Origin: Bordetella parapertussis
Lineage (GTDB): Bacteria > Bacteroidota > Bacteroidia > Chitinophagales > Chitinophagaceae
Reading direction: 5' to 3'
Assembly: GCA_943331005.2 (NCBI GenBank)
Contig: CALQJX020000020.1
Location: 10,867 to 74,866, forward strand
Length of the DNA: 64,000 nt
Numbering within the stretch: the first letter of the stretch is position 1; each line of letters begins with the position of its first letter. The notes beneath the pieces are model-generated. The model was not told the origin of the DNA, searched no databases, and worked only from the letters and a program-made list of their open reading frames with translations. Shown one piece after another: positions 53,978 through 62,712 of the stretch. The translations under genes and the position numbers were made by a program.

Positions 53978-54003
53978 AACGGCCACCTGTGGAGGTGGCC
54001 GTT
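53978..54003. terminator. Hairpin terminator downstream of rpoD
   Basis: AACGGCCACCT with its complement AGGTGGCCGTT and a 4-nt loop, an 11-bp GC-rich stem. It lies 30 bp after the rpoD stop on the minus strand. Confidence 0.75.
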
Positions 54004-54033
54004 ACGGTATAAAAAGGTAGAAAAAGTAATTGT

Positions 54034-54903
54034 TTAGTTGCCGAGATAAGTTTTGAGCAGCTGGCAGCGACTGGCGGTGCGGAGCTTGGTGATGGCTTTG
54101 TCCTTGATCTGGCGAACACGCTCGCGGGTAAGGGAAAATTTCTCGCCTATATCCTCGAGGCTCATAGGGTTGGCAACACCTATACCGAAGTAGAGCTTGA
54201 TAACATCGCGCTGGCGATCGGTGAGTGTGCTGAGTGAGCGTTCTATTTCGCAACGAAGCGACTCGTTGTGATAGAGTTCTGCATCGGCAGAGTCGGAGTT
54301 TGGGTTTTCGAGTACGTCGAGCAGGGTATTGTCTTCGCTGTCTACGAAAGGAGCATCAACAGAAACGTGCCTTGCAGCAACGCCGAGTGTAGTTTCAACT
54401 TCCTCGATACCGATATCGAGCAGTTCGGCGAGTTCTTCGGTAGATGGTTCGCGTTCGTACTCCTGTTCGAGCTGAGAGTAGGCTTTACTTATTTTATTGG
54501 AAAGGCCCACTTTATTGAGTGGCAGCCTGACGATACGTGACTGTTCTGCCAGTGCCTGAAGGATGGATTGACGAATCCACCATACGGCATAGGATATGAA
54601 TTTGAAACCGCGGGTCTCGTCGAAGCGTTGTGCTGCTTTTATGAGGCCGAGGTTGCCTTCGTTGATAAGATCGCTGAGAGAGAGCCCCTGATTCTGGTAT
54701 TGCTTTGCAACAGAGACCACGAAGCGGAGGTTGGCCTTGGTGAGCTTTTCGAGAGCATACTGGTCGCCCTGCTTGATGCGGATGGCGAGTTGCACTTCTT
54801 CTTCCGGGGTAATGAGATCAACTTTACCGATCTCCTGGAGGTATTTTTCCAGAGACTGACTTTCACGATTCGTAATCGACTTTGTGATCTTTAGCTGACG
54901 CAT
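54034..54903 (-). CDS. rpoD: Primary RNA polymerase sigma factor
   Basis: 289 residues from ATG 54903, giving the [26 protein letters not shown] start typical of Bacteroidota; an ATG four codons upstream is also open. Region 1.1 is absent. Region 1.2 is followed by region 2 ([56 protein letters not shown], containing the core-binding and -7-melting residues), region 3, and region 4 ([28 protein letters not shown], the helix-turn-helix for the -33 box). It directs housekeeping transcription and reads the promoters described in this window. Its own promoter is at 54983-55014. Confidence 0.97.
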   Translation of the reverse strand: MRQLKITKSITNRESQSLEKYLQEIGKVDLITPEEEVQLAIRIKQGDQYALEKLTKANLRFVVSVAKQYQNQGLSLSDLINEGNLGLIKAAQRFDETRGFKFISYAVWWIRQSILQALAEQSRIVRLPLNKVGLSNKISKAYSQLEQEYEREPSTEELAELLDIGIEEVETTLGVAARHVSVDAPFVDSEDNTLLDVLENPNSDSADAELYHNESLRCEIERSLSTLTDRQRDVIKLYFGIGVANPMSLEDIGEKFSLTRERVRQIKDKAITKLRTASRCQLLKTYLGN

Positions 54904-54982
54904 GGACATGGGCAATGCATTGAGGGGTGTGAAATAATTAACTCAAAACTAATAGCATCAATAAAAAGTTGACATTATCTTA

Positions 54983-55014
54983 CAAAACTAAGGTTCTAGA
55001 CAATCTGACCCAAA
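54983..55014 (-). promoter_or_regulatory. rpoD promoter, exact -33/-7 match
   Basis: On the minus strand TTTG (55011-55014) and TAGTTTTG (54983-54990) are separated by exactly 20 nt. Both boxes match TTTG-N20-TAnnTTTG perfectly. Expected start near 54976, giving a leader of roughly 70 nt. Confidence 0.8.
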
Positions 55015-55161
55015 AAAATTATGATTGCATTAACACTAAAACTTTATATGTGATGGGGCTCTTTAAGAAAATATTTTGAGTTATTGCGAATAAAATTTTG
55101 ATTGTAACATCATTTTTTTATTATTGCACCCGAACTGATAATATAAGAGAATAGCACGACA

Positions 55162-55548
55162 ATGAGTAAAAAGAAAATAATGTACTCTGTGGAGTTCCCG
55201 ATACGTTGCTCTCCTACCATACTGTATGAATTTCTGTCTACGCCGGTGGGTTTGCAGGAGTGGTTTGCAGACAAGGTGGACCAACGAGATACTGTATATT
55301 TCTTCACCTGGAACGGTAGCACAGATACTGCGCAGATGGTGGAACACGTTGATAATGAGTTTATCAGGTACAGATGGGATCATTATGCCAAGGATGAATT
55401 TTTTGAATTCAGCATAGAGCAGAGTCCTGTAACCAACGAAACGATACTGAGGATCACTGATTTTGCCGATAAGGCCGACATCAAAGATCAGGAGCGTTTG
55501 TGGAACTCTCAGGTGCACGATCTGAAGCACAGAATAGGTGCAGCCTGA
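55162..55548 (+). CDS. START-like (SRPBCC/AHSA1-type) domain protein
   Basis: 128 residues, one helix-grip domain: VEFPIRCSPTILYEFLSTPVGLQEWFADKVDQRDTVYFFTWNGSTDTAQM, IRYRWDHYAKDEFFEFSIEQ, ILRITDFADKADIKDQERLWNSQVHDLKHRIG. The LSTP-GL-EWFAD segment is typical of the AHSA1-like branch. Such domains bind hydrophobic ligands, but this short cytoplasmic form is a conserved Bacteroidota protein with no assigned ligand. It is divergent from rpoD. A terminator-like hairpin follows. Confidence 0.88.
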   Translation: MSKKKIMYSVEFPIRCSPTILYEFLSTPVGLQEWFADKVDQRDTVYFFTWNGSTDTAQMVEHVDNEFIRYRWDHYAKDEFFEFSIEQSPVTNETILRITDFADKADIKDQERLWNSQVHDLKHRIGAA

Positions 55549-55584
55549 TAAAGGTCTGACATATATTGAAATACTTACATCCGG

Positions 55585-55620
55585 AAAGCTTGCTTCTTCT
55601 GAAAGATGCAGGCTTTTCTT
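55585..55620 (+). terminator. Imperfect hairpin terminator
   Basis: AAAGCTTGCTTCTT pairs with AAAGATGCAGGCTTT around a short loop, with one mismatch and one wobble pair, followed by TTCTTTTG. It lies 37 bp past the START-like stop. Confidence 0.6.
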
Positions 55621-55704
55621 TTGAAAGAAAAAGTTAATGATGTGCGCCTGCCATAGTGTGCAGCAGATGTTTTGTGTAGGTTTGCAACTTCAACCATCAG
55701 GAAT

Positions 55705-57165
55705 TTGATCAAAAAACTAGACATACTGCTAGTACGCAGCTTCATAGGCCCGTTTGTGGTTACGTTCTTCGTATCGCTTTTCGTGCTGATGATGCAGTTC
55801 TTCTGGCTGTATATGGATGAGATGATAGGCAAGGGGGTAGGCGTGCTGCTGCTGATGGAGCTGCTGGTCTATATCTCTACCACGCTGGTGCCACTGGCGC
55901 TGCCACTGGCTGTGCTGCTGTCGTCTATCATGACCTTCGGCAACATGGGCGAAAACTTTGAGCTGGTGGCCATAAAATCGTCCGGTATCTCGCTGCTGCG
56001 TTTCATGCAGCCGCTGTTCATCTTTGTTATTTTCATATCGGGGCTGGCTTTTGTATTTGCCAACAATGTGATACCGGTAGCCAATCTGAAAGCGCTGTCG
56101 CTGCTGTATGATGTGCGTAACTCTAAGCCTACGCTGAATATAAGGCCGGAGCAGTTCAATAATGATATACAGGGCTACTCTATAAGGGTGGGCAGCAAGG
56201 ACAAGGATGGTGGTATAATAAGAGACATTGTGATCTATGACCATACGGACATGGTGGGCAACAACAAGGTAGTTATGGCCAGGGAAGGCCAGATGGTGGC
56301 CTCTGCAGATAAGCAGTCGCTGATCTTCAAGTTGAAGGATGGCTGGCAGTATCATGAAGGGTATGAGAACGGCGCGCACAACTATACGCAGGTGCGTATG
56401 CACTTTGATGAGTGGGATAAGGTCTTTGATCTGTCGGGATTCAAGTTCACCAGGTCTAATGAGGATGGTTTTAAGAATGCGAACCAGATGATGAATGTGG
56501 CGCAGCTGGCAGAGAATATAGATAGTCTGAAAAGGCAGAAAAGCAGATCGGCCACAACAATGGGTAGTTATCTGGCACCCTATGTGACCCTGCAATCGGG
56601 CAATAGTGAAAAGGTAGAGGTGAACAAACTGCTGGCATCGGGCAAGCTGCCGTCGAGAACCTATGACAGTACTTTTCTGCAGTTGGTGCCAGACTCGGCA
56701 AGAGCGGCAGCCCTGCAATCTGTGACGAATAACTTACGTAATTTCAAGTCGCTGGTAGATGTGATGACGCTGGATAACAAGCTGCAGTCTGAGAACTACC
56801 TGAAATATGAGATAGAGCTGCACCGCAAATTCACGCTGTCATTTGCCTGCCTTTTGCTGTTTCTGATAGGTGCGCCACTGGGTGCCATCATACAGAAGGG
56901 CGGATTGGGTATGCCACTGGTGGTGGCGGTGGTTTTCTTTGTAGTGTTTCATATCCTGAACATATCGGGCGAGAAACTGGCAAAATCGGAAGCAGTGGCA
57001 CCATGGCTTGGTATGTGGATGTCTTCGCTGATATTGCTGCCTGTGGCATTCTGGCTTATCATTTCGGTAAGAAAGGATTCGAGGATATTTACCAAGGAGT
57101 GGTATCTAATAGCCGTGAGGTTTGTATATAATATCATGAAAGTGGTACCGGGCAAAAGCCAGTAG
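55705..57165 (+). CDS. LptF/LptG-family permease
   Basis: 486 residues from TTG 55705. It starts MIKKLDILLVRSFIGPFVVTFFVSLFVLMMQFFW, matching the usual family start. A further TTG at 55672 is open, but TAGGTTTG (55677-55684) looks like the -7 element and would put the transcript start downstream of it. The N-terminal helices (LVPLALPLAVLLSSIMTFGNMGENFELVAIKSSG) and three C-terminal helices (FACLLLFLIGAPLGAIIQKGGLGMP) flank a periplasmic beta-jellyroll. It extracts LPS from the inner membrane together with LptB and a second permease. LptC is encoded at 12.5 kb. Longer than the ~365-residue E. coli protein because of an enlarged jellyroll loop. Confidence 0.9.
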   Translation: MIKKLDILLVRSFIGPFVVTFFVSLFVLMMQFFWLYMDEMIGKGVGVLLLMELLVYISTTLVPLALPLAVLLSSIMTFGNMGENFELVAIKSSGISLLRFMQPLFIFVIFISGLAFVFANNVIPVANLKALSLLYDVRNSKPTLNIRPEQFNNDIQGYSIRVGSKDKDGGIIRDIVIYDHTDMVGNNKVVMAREGQMVASADKQSLIFKLKDGWQYHEGYENGAHNYTQVRMHFDEWDKVFDLSGFKFTRSNEDGFKNANQMMNVAQLAENIDSLKRQKSRSATTMGSYLAPYVTLQSGNSEKVEVNKLLASGKLPSRTYDSTFLQLVPDSARAAALQSVTNNLRNFKSLVDVMTLDNKLQSENYLKYEIELHRKFTLSFACLLLFLIGAPLGAIIQKGGLGMPLVVAVVFFVVFHILNISGEKLAKSEAVAPWLGMWMSSLILLPVAFWLIISVRKDSRIFTKEWYLIAVRFVYNIMKVVPGKSQ

Positions 57166-57168
57166 GAA

Positions 57169-57825
57169 TTGAAGAACAGGAACGCACATCCATACAATCC
57201 GTATTTTCTGGTGCCTTTTGCGCTATGGCTGATAGTGGGCCTGGTGCTGCATTATGTATATGGTAAGGTGGCATTGTTTACCTACATTAACGGCCATTAT
57301 ACCCCTCTGCTGAATGAGGTAATGTACAGAGTCACCTTTATGGGTACAGCACAGTTCATAGTGCCGCTATTGCTGCTGCCCATGCTGCTGAACAGGAAGC
57401 TGCGCAGCAAGTGGTATCTGTTGCTGGCACTGGCCTGCAATGTAGCGCCCTTTCTATTTTTGCAATTACTGAAAGATCTGTTCAGTATGCCGAGGCCTAT
57501 GCATTTCTTTGAGCATACCCGCTGGGTGCATATACTGCCGCACTGGGAGCGGCTGTTTGATAGGAGTTTCCCATCGGGGCATAGCGAAGGTGCTTTCAGC
57601 GTGTTTTGTTTTATGGCCATGATATTGCCCTACAGGTACCGTGCTGCAGGGCTCCTTTTCTTTGCAGCTGCATTGGCAGTGGGCTATTCGCGGGTATATC
57701 TTACCGCACACTTCTTTGAAGATGTGTATGCAGGCAGCATAGTAGGCGTAAGTGCAACAATGGCCGCATATGTGGTCATGGATAAATTTGCGCGTAAGCA
57801 CCTGGAGCAGCCGGGAAGCGCATAA
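57169..57825 (+). CDS. PAP2-family membrane phosphatase
   Basis: 218 residues from a TTG 3 bp after the permease stop, so the two are co-transcribed. Six membrane helices. The three acid-phosphatase motifs are complete: KDLFSMPRPMHFF (K-x6-RP), PSGHSEGA (PSGH) and SRVYLTAHFFEDVYAG (SR-x5-H-x3-D). Family members dephosphorylate undecaprenyl pyrophosphate, phosphatidylglycerol phosphate or lipid A. The coupling to an LPS-transport permease makes a lipid A or carrier-lipid phosphatase plausible. The substrate is not determinable from sequence alone. Confidence 0.92.
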   Translation: MKNRNAHPYNPYFLVPFALWLIVGLVLHYVYGKVALFTYINGHYTPLLNEVMYRVTFMGTAQFIVPLLLLPMLLNRKLRSKWYLLLALACNVAPFLFLQLLKDLFSMPRPMHFFEHTRWVHILPHWERLFDRSFPSGHSEGAFSVFCFMAMILPYRYRAAGLLFFAAALAVGYSRVYLTAHFFEDVYAGSIVGVSATMAAYVVMDKFARKHLEQPGSA

Positions 57826-57833
57826 GTTGAAGC

Positions 57834-60464
57834 CTATTTCTTGTATTGCTTCACTATTTCCTTCATCTCATTTAGTTTCATTAATGCCTGTACCGGAGTG
57901 AGGGTATTGATATCGGTCTCCTCGAGTAATTGCTGAATGCGTCTGATATCTTCAGTGACACCATCAAAAATATTGAGCTGGAAGTTGGGCGCAGGTTTTA
58001 TGTTCTTCACTTTTTGCTGTATCGTCTCTTCGCTGCTTCCAGTGCCGGTATGCTTTTCTTCCAGCTGAGCAAGGATCTCATTCGCCCTGTCGAGCAGTTT
58101 TGGCGGCATACCCGCCATGCGGGCCACCTGTATACCAAAGCTGTGTCTGCTGCCGCCGGGCGCCAGCTTGCGCAGGAATATGACCTTGTTGCCTGTTTCC
58201 TTGTGTGTGATGTGGAAATTGCGCACACGAGGCAGTTGTTTCTCCAGTTCGTTGATCTCGTGGTAGTGTGTGGCAAAAAGCGTTTTGGGTCTTGCCGGGC
58301 TGTTGTGCAGGTATTCTACAATGCTCCATGCCAGCGAGATCCCATCGTAGGTGCTGGTGCCGCGGCCTATTTCATCGAGCAAAACGAGGCTGCGCTCGCT
58401 GAGGTTGTTGATGATACTTGCCGTTTCATTCATCTCTACCATGAAGGTACTTTCGCCACCACTGAGGTTGTCGGAAGCGCCTACGCGGGTGAAGATCTTG
58501 TCGGTGAGGCCAATGGTAGCAGATGTAGCGGATACAAAGCTGCCCATATGCGCCATGAGGGTGATGATGGCCGTCTGACGCAGCAGGGCACTTTTACCAC
58601 TCATGTTGGGGCCAGTGAGTATGATGGCCTGCTGATCGGTCTTATCGAGTCTGATATCGTTGGTGATGTAGCTTTCGCCGGGAGGCAATCGCTGCTCTAT
58701 GACCGGGTGGCGACCTTCTGTAATATCGAGAATAGGATCGCTGACCAGGGTAGGGCGGTGGTAGTTGTACTGTTTGGCATTGTAGGCAAAACAAAGCAGA
58801 CAATCGAGCTGGGCAATGATATTGGCATTTTGCTGAATAGGGGCAATGAATGGTTCTATGGCAGCCAGCAGTTGCTGGTATAGTTCCATTTCTATGGCAA
58901 GGATACGGTCTTCTGCCCCCAGTATCTTTTCTTCATATTCCTTCAGCTCGGGGGTGATATAGCGTTCTGCATTGGCAAGGGTTTGCTTGCGTATCCAGTC
59001 GGCAGGTACTTTGTCTTTGTGTGTATGTGTTACCTCCAGGTAGTAGCCGAAGACATTGTTGTAAGAGATCTTGAGTGAGGTGATACCGGTGCGCTGCGAT
59101 TCCTGTGCCTGTATCTGCAGCAGGTAGTCTTTGCCGCTTCGCGATATGGTGCGCAGGTGATCCAGTTCTTCAGAGATCCCTTCTCGTATCATTCCTCCCT
59201 TTACTGCCAGTGCAGGCGCATCTTCGCTTATGGTCTCTATGATACGCTCGCGTATCTCTACCAGAGGCTGCATGGGTAGGGCCATGGCGCTGAGTGCCTG
59301 ATTGCCCGACTGCAGGCAAATCTCCCGCGACTGCTGCATGAAGTGTATGCTGCGTGCCAGCTGCAGTACCTCGCGCGGATTGGCTTTTTTGAGTGGTATC
59401 TTGCCTACCAGTCGTTCTACATCGCCGGTCTGTTTTACCAGATTGGTGAGTGACAGGTTCAGTTCCTGATCGAGCAGGAAGAGGCTCACCAGATCGAGAC
59501 GCTGTTCTATGCGGTGCATATCATAAAGCGGGAAGATCATCCATCGCTTCATGAGGCGTGCGCCCATGGGGGTATGTGTATGGTCTATAGCCTGCAGCAG
59601 ATTGCTGCCCTGCTCGTAGGTGCTGTTTATGAGTTCCAGATTGCGGATGGTGAAACGATCCATCCACAGGAAATCGGAAGCGGTGATGCGCTGCAACGTA
59701 TTGATGTGCTGCAGGTTGGCATGTTCTGTGTCTTTGAGGTAGTGAAGCGCTACGCCACATGCTGTGGTTGCAGCTTTCATGTCTTCTATGCCATACCCTT
59801 TCAGCGACTGGGTCTGGAAGTGTTGCAGCAGCAGTTCGTATGCATATTGTTCGCGGAAGATCCACTCATCGAGCTGAAAGGTATATACCCGGGTGTCGAA
59901 CTGTTCGCGGAAGCGTTTGCCCTGAGATTTGGATAATATCACCTCTGAAGGCTGAAAGCTCTGCATGAGCTTGTCCATGTATTCGGTATTGCCCTCGGCG
60001 GTATAAAATTCGCCGGTGGTAATATCTATAAAGGCGATGCCACATAGCGGCTCTGCCAGGTGCAGTACTGCCAGAAAGTTGTTGGTACGGTTCTCCAGCA
60101 GTTTGTCGCTGGTGGCCACGCCCGGGGTAACCAGTTCTGTAACACCCCTTTTCACTATGCCCTTGGTGAGTTTCGGGTCTTCCAGCTGGTCGCATATGGC
60201 AACACGGTAGCCGGCTTTTACCAGCTTGTGCAGATAGGTCTCCAGCGAGTGGTGCGGGAAGCCGGCAAGATCTACGGAAGATGCTGCGCCATTGGATCGT
60301 TTGGTGAGGGTAATGCCCAGCACCCGCGATGCGATATGCGCATCTTCGCTGAAGGTCTCATAAAAATCGCCTACACGAAAGAGTAATACAGCATCGGGAT
60401 ATTTGGCTTTTATCTCCTTGTGCTGCTTCATTAAGGGCGTTTCCGCTGCTTCTTTTTTTGCCAC
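57834..60464 (-). CDS. mutS: DNA mismatch repair protein MutS
   Basis: 876 residues from a GTG start. The mismatch-recognition Phe and Glu are in LLFRVGDFYETFSEDA (F-Y-E). The connector, lever and clamp domains occupy the middle. The ATPase domain has GPNMSGKSALLRQ (Walker A), RVGASDNLSGGESTFMVEM (signature) and LVLLDEIGRGTSTYDG (Walker B), with ATHYHEINEL following. A short C-terminal tail carries the helix-turn-helix (PPKLLDRANEILAQLEEKH). It binds mismatches and recruits MutL. The phosphatase gene is convergent 8 bp away with no room for a terminator. Confidence 0.97.
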   Translation of the reverse strand: MAKKEAAETPLMKQHKEIKAKYPDAVLLFRVGDFYETFSEDAHIASRVLGITLTKRSNGAASSVDLAGFPHHSLETYLHKLVKAGYRVAICDQLEDPKLTKGIVKRGVTELVTPGVATSDKLLENRTNNFLAVLHLAEPLCGIAFIDITTGEFYTAEGNTEYMDKLMQSFQPSEVILSKSQGKRFREQFDTRVYTFQLDEWIFREQYAYELLLQHFQTQSLKGYGIEDMKAATTACGVALHYLKDTEHANLQHINTLQRITASDFLWMDRFTIRNLELINSTYEQGSNLLQAIDHTHTPMGARLMKRWMIFPLYDMHRIEQRLDLVSLFLLDQELNLSLTNLVKQTGDVERLVGKIPLKKANPREVLQLARSIHFMQQSREICLQSGNQALSAMALPMQPLVEIRERIIETISEDAPALAVKGGMIREGISEELDHLRTISRSGKDYLLQIQAQESQRTGITSLKISYNNVFGYYLEVTHTHKDKVPADWIRKQTLANAERYITPELKEYEEKILGAEDRILAIEMELYQQLLAAIEPFIAPIQQNANIIAQLDCLLCFAYNAKQYNYHRPTLVSDPILDITEGRHPVIEQRLPPGESYITNDIRLDKTDQQAIILTGPNMSGKSALLRQTAIITLMAHMGSFVSATSATIGLTDKIFTRVGASDNLSGGESTFMVEMNETASIINNLSERSLVLLDEIGRGTSTYDGISLAWSIVEYLHNSPARPKTLFATHYHEINELEKQLPRVRNFHITHKETGNKVIFLRKLAPGGSRHSFGIQVARMAGMPPKLLDRANEILAQLEEKHTGTGSSEETIQQKVKNIKPAPNFQLNIFDGVTEDIRRIQQLLEETDINTLTPVQALMKLNEMKEIVKQYKK

Positions 60465-60567
60465 ATGGCAAATTTAACCCCTTGCGGGCGCAATAGCTAC
60501 TATATTATAGAAGGTGTGAGCGTGGTGTGGATAAACAACTGTAACTAAGCAGTCCGAGATATGTTTT

Positions 60568-60963
60568 TTAGGAAAGGGAAGTATTGTGTTTCTTCTTTTG
60601 CCTGTAACTAAGCAGGAATAATGTACCTGTAATGATGAATGGCACAGTGATGATGAGTACTACCAACAGGCTTTGAATGATGGAGAAATGATTGCGGCCA
60701 TGATTGAGCATGTATACCAGCGGAGAAAAGATGAGCCCCAGTAACAGGAAAATGATACCACCTGCTTTTTCCCATTTCCAGGCAACGGCCAGCATGGCTA
60801 AAAGTATGAATGAGGGTAAAAGATGTGCGCCCAGGTGCAGTAGCTGCTCAGAGACAGAAAGTGCAGTGTCGAATGCATCGAACGAGAAAAGGCTGATGAA
60901 GCCTATTGCGGCAAGGCCCAGCATTCTGGGCAGCCAATGCAGTAAAGAGGTTTGTTGTTTCAT
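60568..60963 (-). CDS. Small four-helix membrane protein
   Basis: 131 residues, about four membrane helices: MLGLAAIGFISLFSFDAF, LLHLGAHLLPSFILLAMLAVAW, KAGGIIFLLLGLIFSPLVYMLN and LLVVLIITVPFIITGTLFLLS. The FDAF, H-LPS and KWEKAGG elements look conserved in kind, but I do not recognise a named domain. A basic C-terminal tail (RQKKKHNTS). It stands alone between mutS and the sterol-desaturase-like gene, both on the same strand, separated from each by about 60-100 bp. Confidence 0.75.
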   Translation of the reverse strand: MKQQTSLLHWLPRMLGLAAIGFISLFSFDAFDTALSVSEQLLHLGAHLLPSFILLAMLAVAWKWEKAGGIIFLLLGLIFSPLVYMLNHGRNHFSIIQSLLVVLIITVPFIITGTLFLLSYRQKKKHNTSLS

Positions 60964-61022
60964 AATAGCATTATCTATGATGCAATATTATATAATCTAT
61001 GCGGCGCAGACTTTGACATTTG

Positions 61023-61910
61023 TCAATTTCTGAGTTCGCGTTGCAATTCTTTTGAGGTTTTGCTGCTGCCATCGTGGCTCCAGCCCGGAGGGTTGAACAG
61101 GTATTTTAGTTTGGTGGTGGTGGGCATGGGCTTGCGCAGGTCTTTGACAAGGTCGGCCCATTCGTGAGTGACTATATGGATGGGGTGGTAAGGTTTTTCT
61201 ATAGGCTTAGTTATGCCGTAATGAGGTTCTTCGCCCGGCAATTCTTTGGAAAATGTACCGAAGATGCGATCCCAGATTATGAAGATCATGCCCATATTCT
61301 TATCGAGATAGGGTATGTTGCTGGCATGATGCACGCGGTGCAGGGCAGGTGTTACGAAGATGTATTCCAGCCAGTCGGGCGATTTTTTGAAGTATTGTGT
61401 GTGCACCAGAATGCCATATACCTGCGTGATGGCATACATGAATACCACATCTGTAGGGCGGAAGCCGAGCAACACCAGCGGAATGAAGTAGAAATATTTG
61501 TAGACCGGCATAAAAACCGATGACCGGAAGCCGGTTGACAGATTGTATTCGGGCGATGAGTGGTGAGTGACGTGTACTGCCCAGAAAAGGCGGCAATTGT
61601 GGTCTACGAAGTGCTCCAGCCAGAACAGAAAATCTTCGCCCAGCAGCAGGAATATCCAGTAGGCGACGGGGTGAAACCGGATAGGGAGGTGATATTGGTA
61701 GAAGAAATAGAGTACAGATAGTCCTATCACAAAGCGCAGTAGCAGATCTATGCCTGCATTGAGCAGGTTGAGGTAAATATTTACCAACGACTCTTTGAGT
61801 GTATAAAAGTTGCGGTGCTGGAAATTGCTGAGCAGTATTTCCAGCGGAATGAATACCGCATAGACAGGTATGGAGAAGAGTGTGAAAATGCGTTGCTGCA
61901 GTTCGTTCAT
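61023..61910 (-). CDS. Sterol desaturase / fatty acid hydroxylase family protein
   Basis: 295 residues, about four membrane helices. The di-iron histidine clusters typical of the superfamily are seen: HFVDHNCRLFWAVHVTHHSSPEYN (H-x-x-x-H and H-x-x-H-H) and TPALHRVHHASNIPYLDKNMG (H-x-x-H-H). The linked VYGILVHTQYF carries a further His. These bind the iron pair that uses O2 to hydroxylate or desaturate lipids. The actual substrate (sterol-like, sphingolipid or fatty acid) is unknown; Bacteroidota often use this family for lipid headgroup or acyl hydroxylation. Terminator of the upstream frr gene lies between them. Confidence 0.9.
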   Translation of the reverse strand: MNELQQRIFTLFSIPVYAVFIPLEILLSNFQHRNFYTLKESLVNIYLNLLNAGIDLLLRFVIGLSVLYFFYQYHLPIRFHPVAYWIFLLLGEDFLFWLEHFVDHNCRLFWAVHVTHHSSPEYNLSTGFRSSVFMPVYKYFYFIPLVLLGFRPTDVVFMYAITQVYGILVHTQYFKKSPDWLEYIFVTPALHRVHHASNIPYLDKNMGMIFIIWDRIFGTFSKELPGEEPHYGITKPIEKPYHPIHIVTHEWADLVKDLRKPMPTTTKLKYLFNPPGWSHDGSSKTSKELQRELRN

Positions 61911-61926
61911 CAGTACTTTATTAAAC

Positions 61927-61956
61927 TACAAACTCATGCACTTGCATGAGTTTGTA
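61927..61956 (-). terminator. 14-bp perfect palindrome downstream of frr
   Basis: TACAAACTCATGCA, a 2-nt loop, then the perfect complement. It lies 41 bp past the frr stop on the minus strand and before the sterol-desaturase-like gene. Confidence 0.7.
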
Positions 61957-61997
61957 ATGAATATTGTGGGGTATAAGCCGTGGGAACCCTTTGCTGG

Positions 61998-62549
61998 TTA
62001 TACGGTCATTATGTCTTTTTCTTTGTCTTTGCAGTGCACGTCCACCAGTTCTATATGCTTGTCGGTAATGGCCTGTATCCTTGTTTCGCCACCCTTGGCA
62101 ATATCTTCGCTCAGACCATCTTTCTGCAGTTTCTTTACCTGCTCTATAGCATCTCGGCGCAGGTTGCGGAGGGCTATTTTGGCCTGTTCGCCTTCGCCAT
62201 ATACCCTTTTTACCAGTTCTTTACGACGCTCTTCGGTAAGCGGTGGCAGGAACAGGCGGATGTAGTTACCGTCGTTCTGAGGGTTGAGGCCTATGTTTGA
62301 AGCTATGATCGCTTTTTCGATCGGGGCCAGCATATTTCTTTCCCAGGGCTGCAGCGAAATGGTGCGCGCATCGGGGATAGTGATATTTGCAACCTGGTTG
62401 ATGGGGGTAGAGTTGCCATAATAGTCAACAAATATCCCATCCAGGATCTGTGTGGTGGCCCTGCCGGCACGTATTTTAGTAAGTTCTACTTCAAGGTGCG
62501 CTACGGCCTTTGCCATATTTTCCGATAATTCACTGATAATATTTTCCAT
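61998..62549 (-). CDS. frr: Ribosome recycling factor
   Basis: 183 residues from ATG 62549 (an upstream extension to 62753 is AT-rich non-coding sequence). With EF-G it splits post-termination ribosomes. Landmarks are MAKAVAHLEVELTKIRAGRATTQILDGIFVDYYG, NITIPDARTISLQPWE, NIGLNPQNDGNYIRLFLPPLTEERRKELVK and the C-terminal helix of the three-helix bundle (RRDAIEQVKKLQK). A TACATTTG element (62579-62586, minus strand) may be its -7 box; the -33 box is unclear. Confidence 0.97.
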   Translation of the reverse strand: MENIISELSENMAKAVAHLEVELTKIRAGRATTQILDGIFVDYYGNSTPINQVANITIPDARTISLQPWERNMLAPIEKAIIASNIGLNPQNDGNYIRLFLPPLTEERRKELVKRVYGEGEQAKIALRNLRRDAIEQVKKLQKDGLSEDIAKGGETRIQAITDKHIELVDVHCKDKEKDIMTV

Positions 62550-62664
62550 TACCTCAGATATGATTTTTTTATAGGCTGCAAATGTAAAAAATGTTCGGAA
62601 AGAATAACGTAGAAAGTTATTGACTATTATAGTATTGGTTTTAGCTATCGAAAGATGAATGCAA

Positions 62665-62696
62665 TTTGGTAGGGCTGCGCAGGAGTAGTAAATTTG
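62665..62696 (+). promoter_or_regulatory. Promoter of the A-type Fe-S carrier gene, exact -33/-7 match
   Basis: TTTG (62665-62668) and TAAATTTG (62689-62696) are separated by exactly 20 nt. Both match the consensus fully. The gene starts at 62713, so the leader is only about 10 nt. Confidence 0.8.
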
Positions 62697-62712
62697 TATA
62701 AAATTCGCTGTA

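Noticed and set aside
55729..56718. A 329-codon minus-strand frame across the LPS permease gene
   Set aside because: Shadow of the permease codons, rich in His/Gln/Arg with no fold signature.
57930..58883. A 317-codon plus-strand frame across mutS
   Set aside because: Antisense to the MutS ATPase domain; no independent support.
60469..60476. TAAATTTG on the minus strand just before mutS as a leaderless promoter
   Set aside because: No acceptable -33 box at 19-21 nt spacing; left out of the features.
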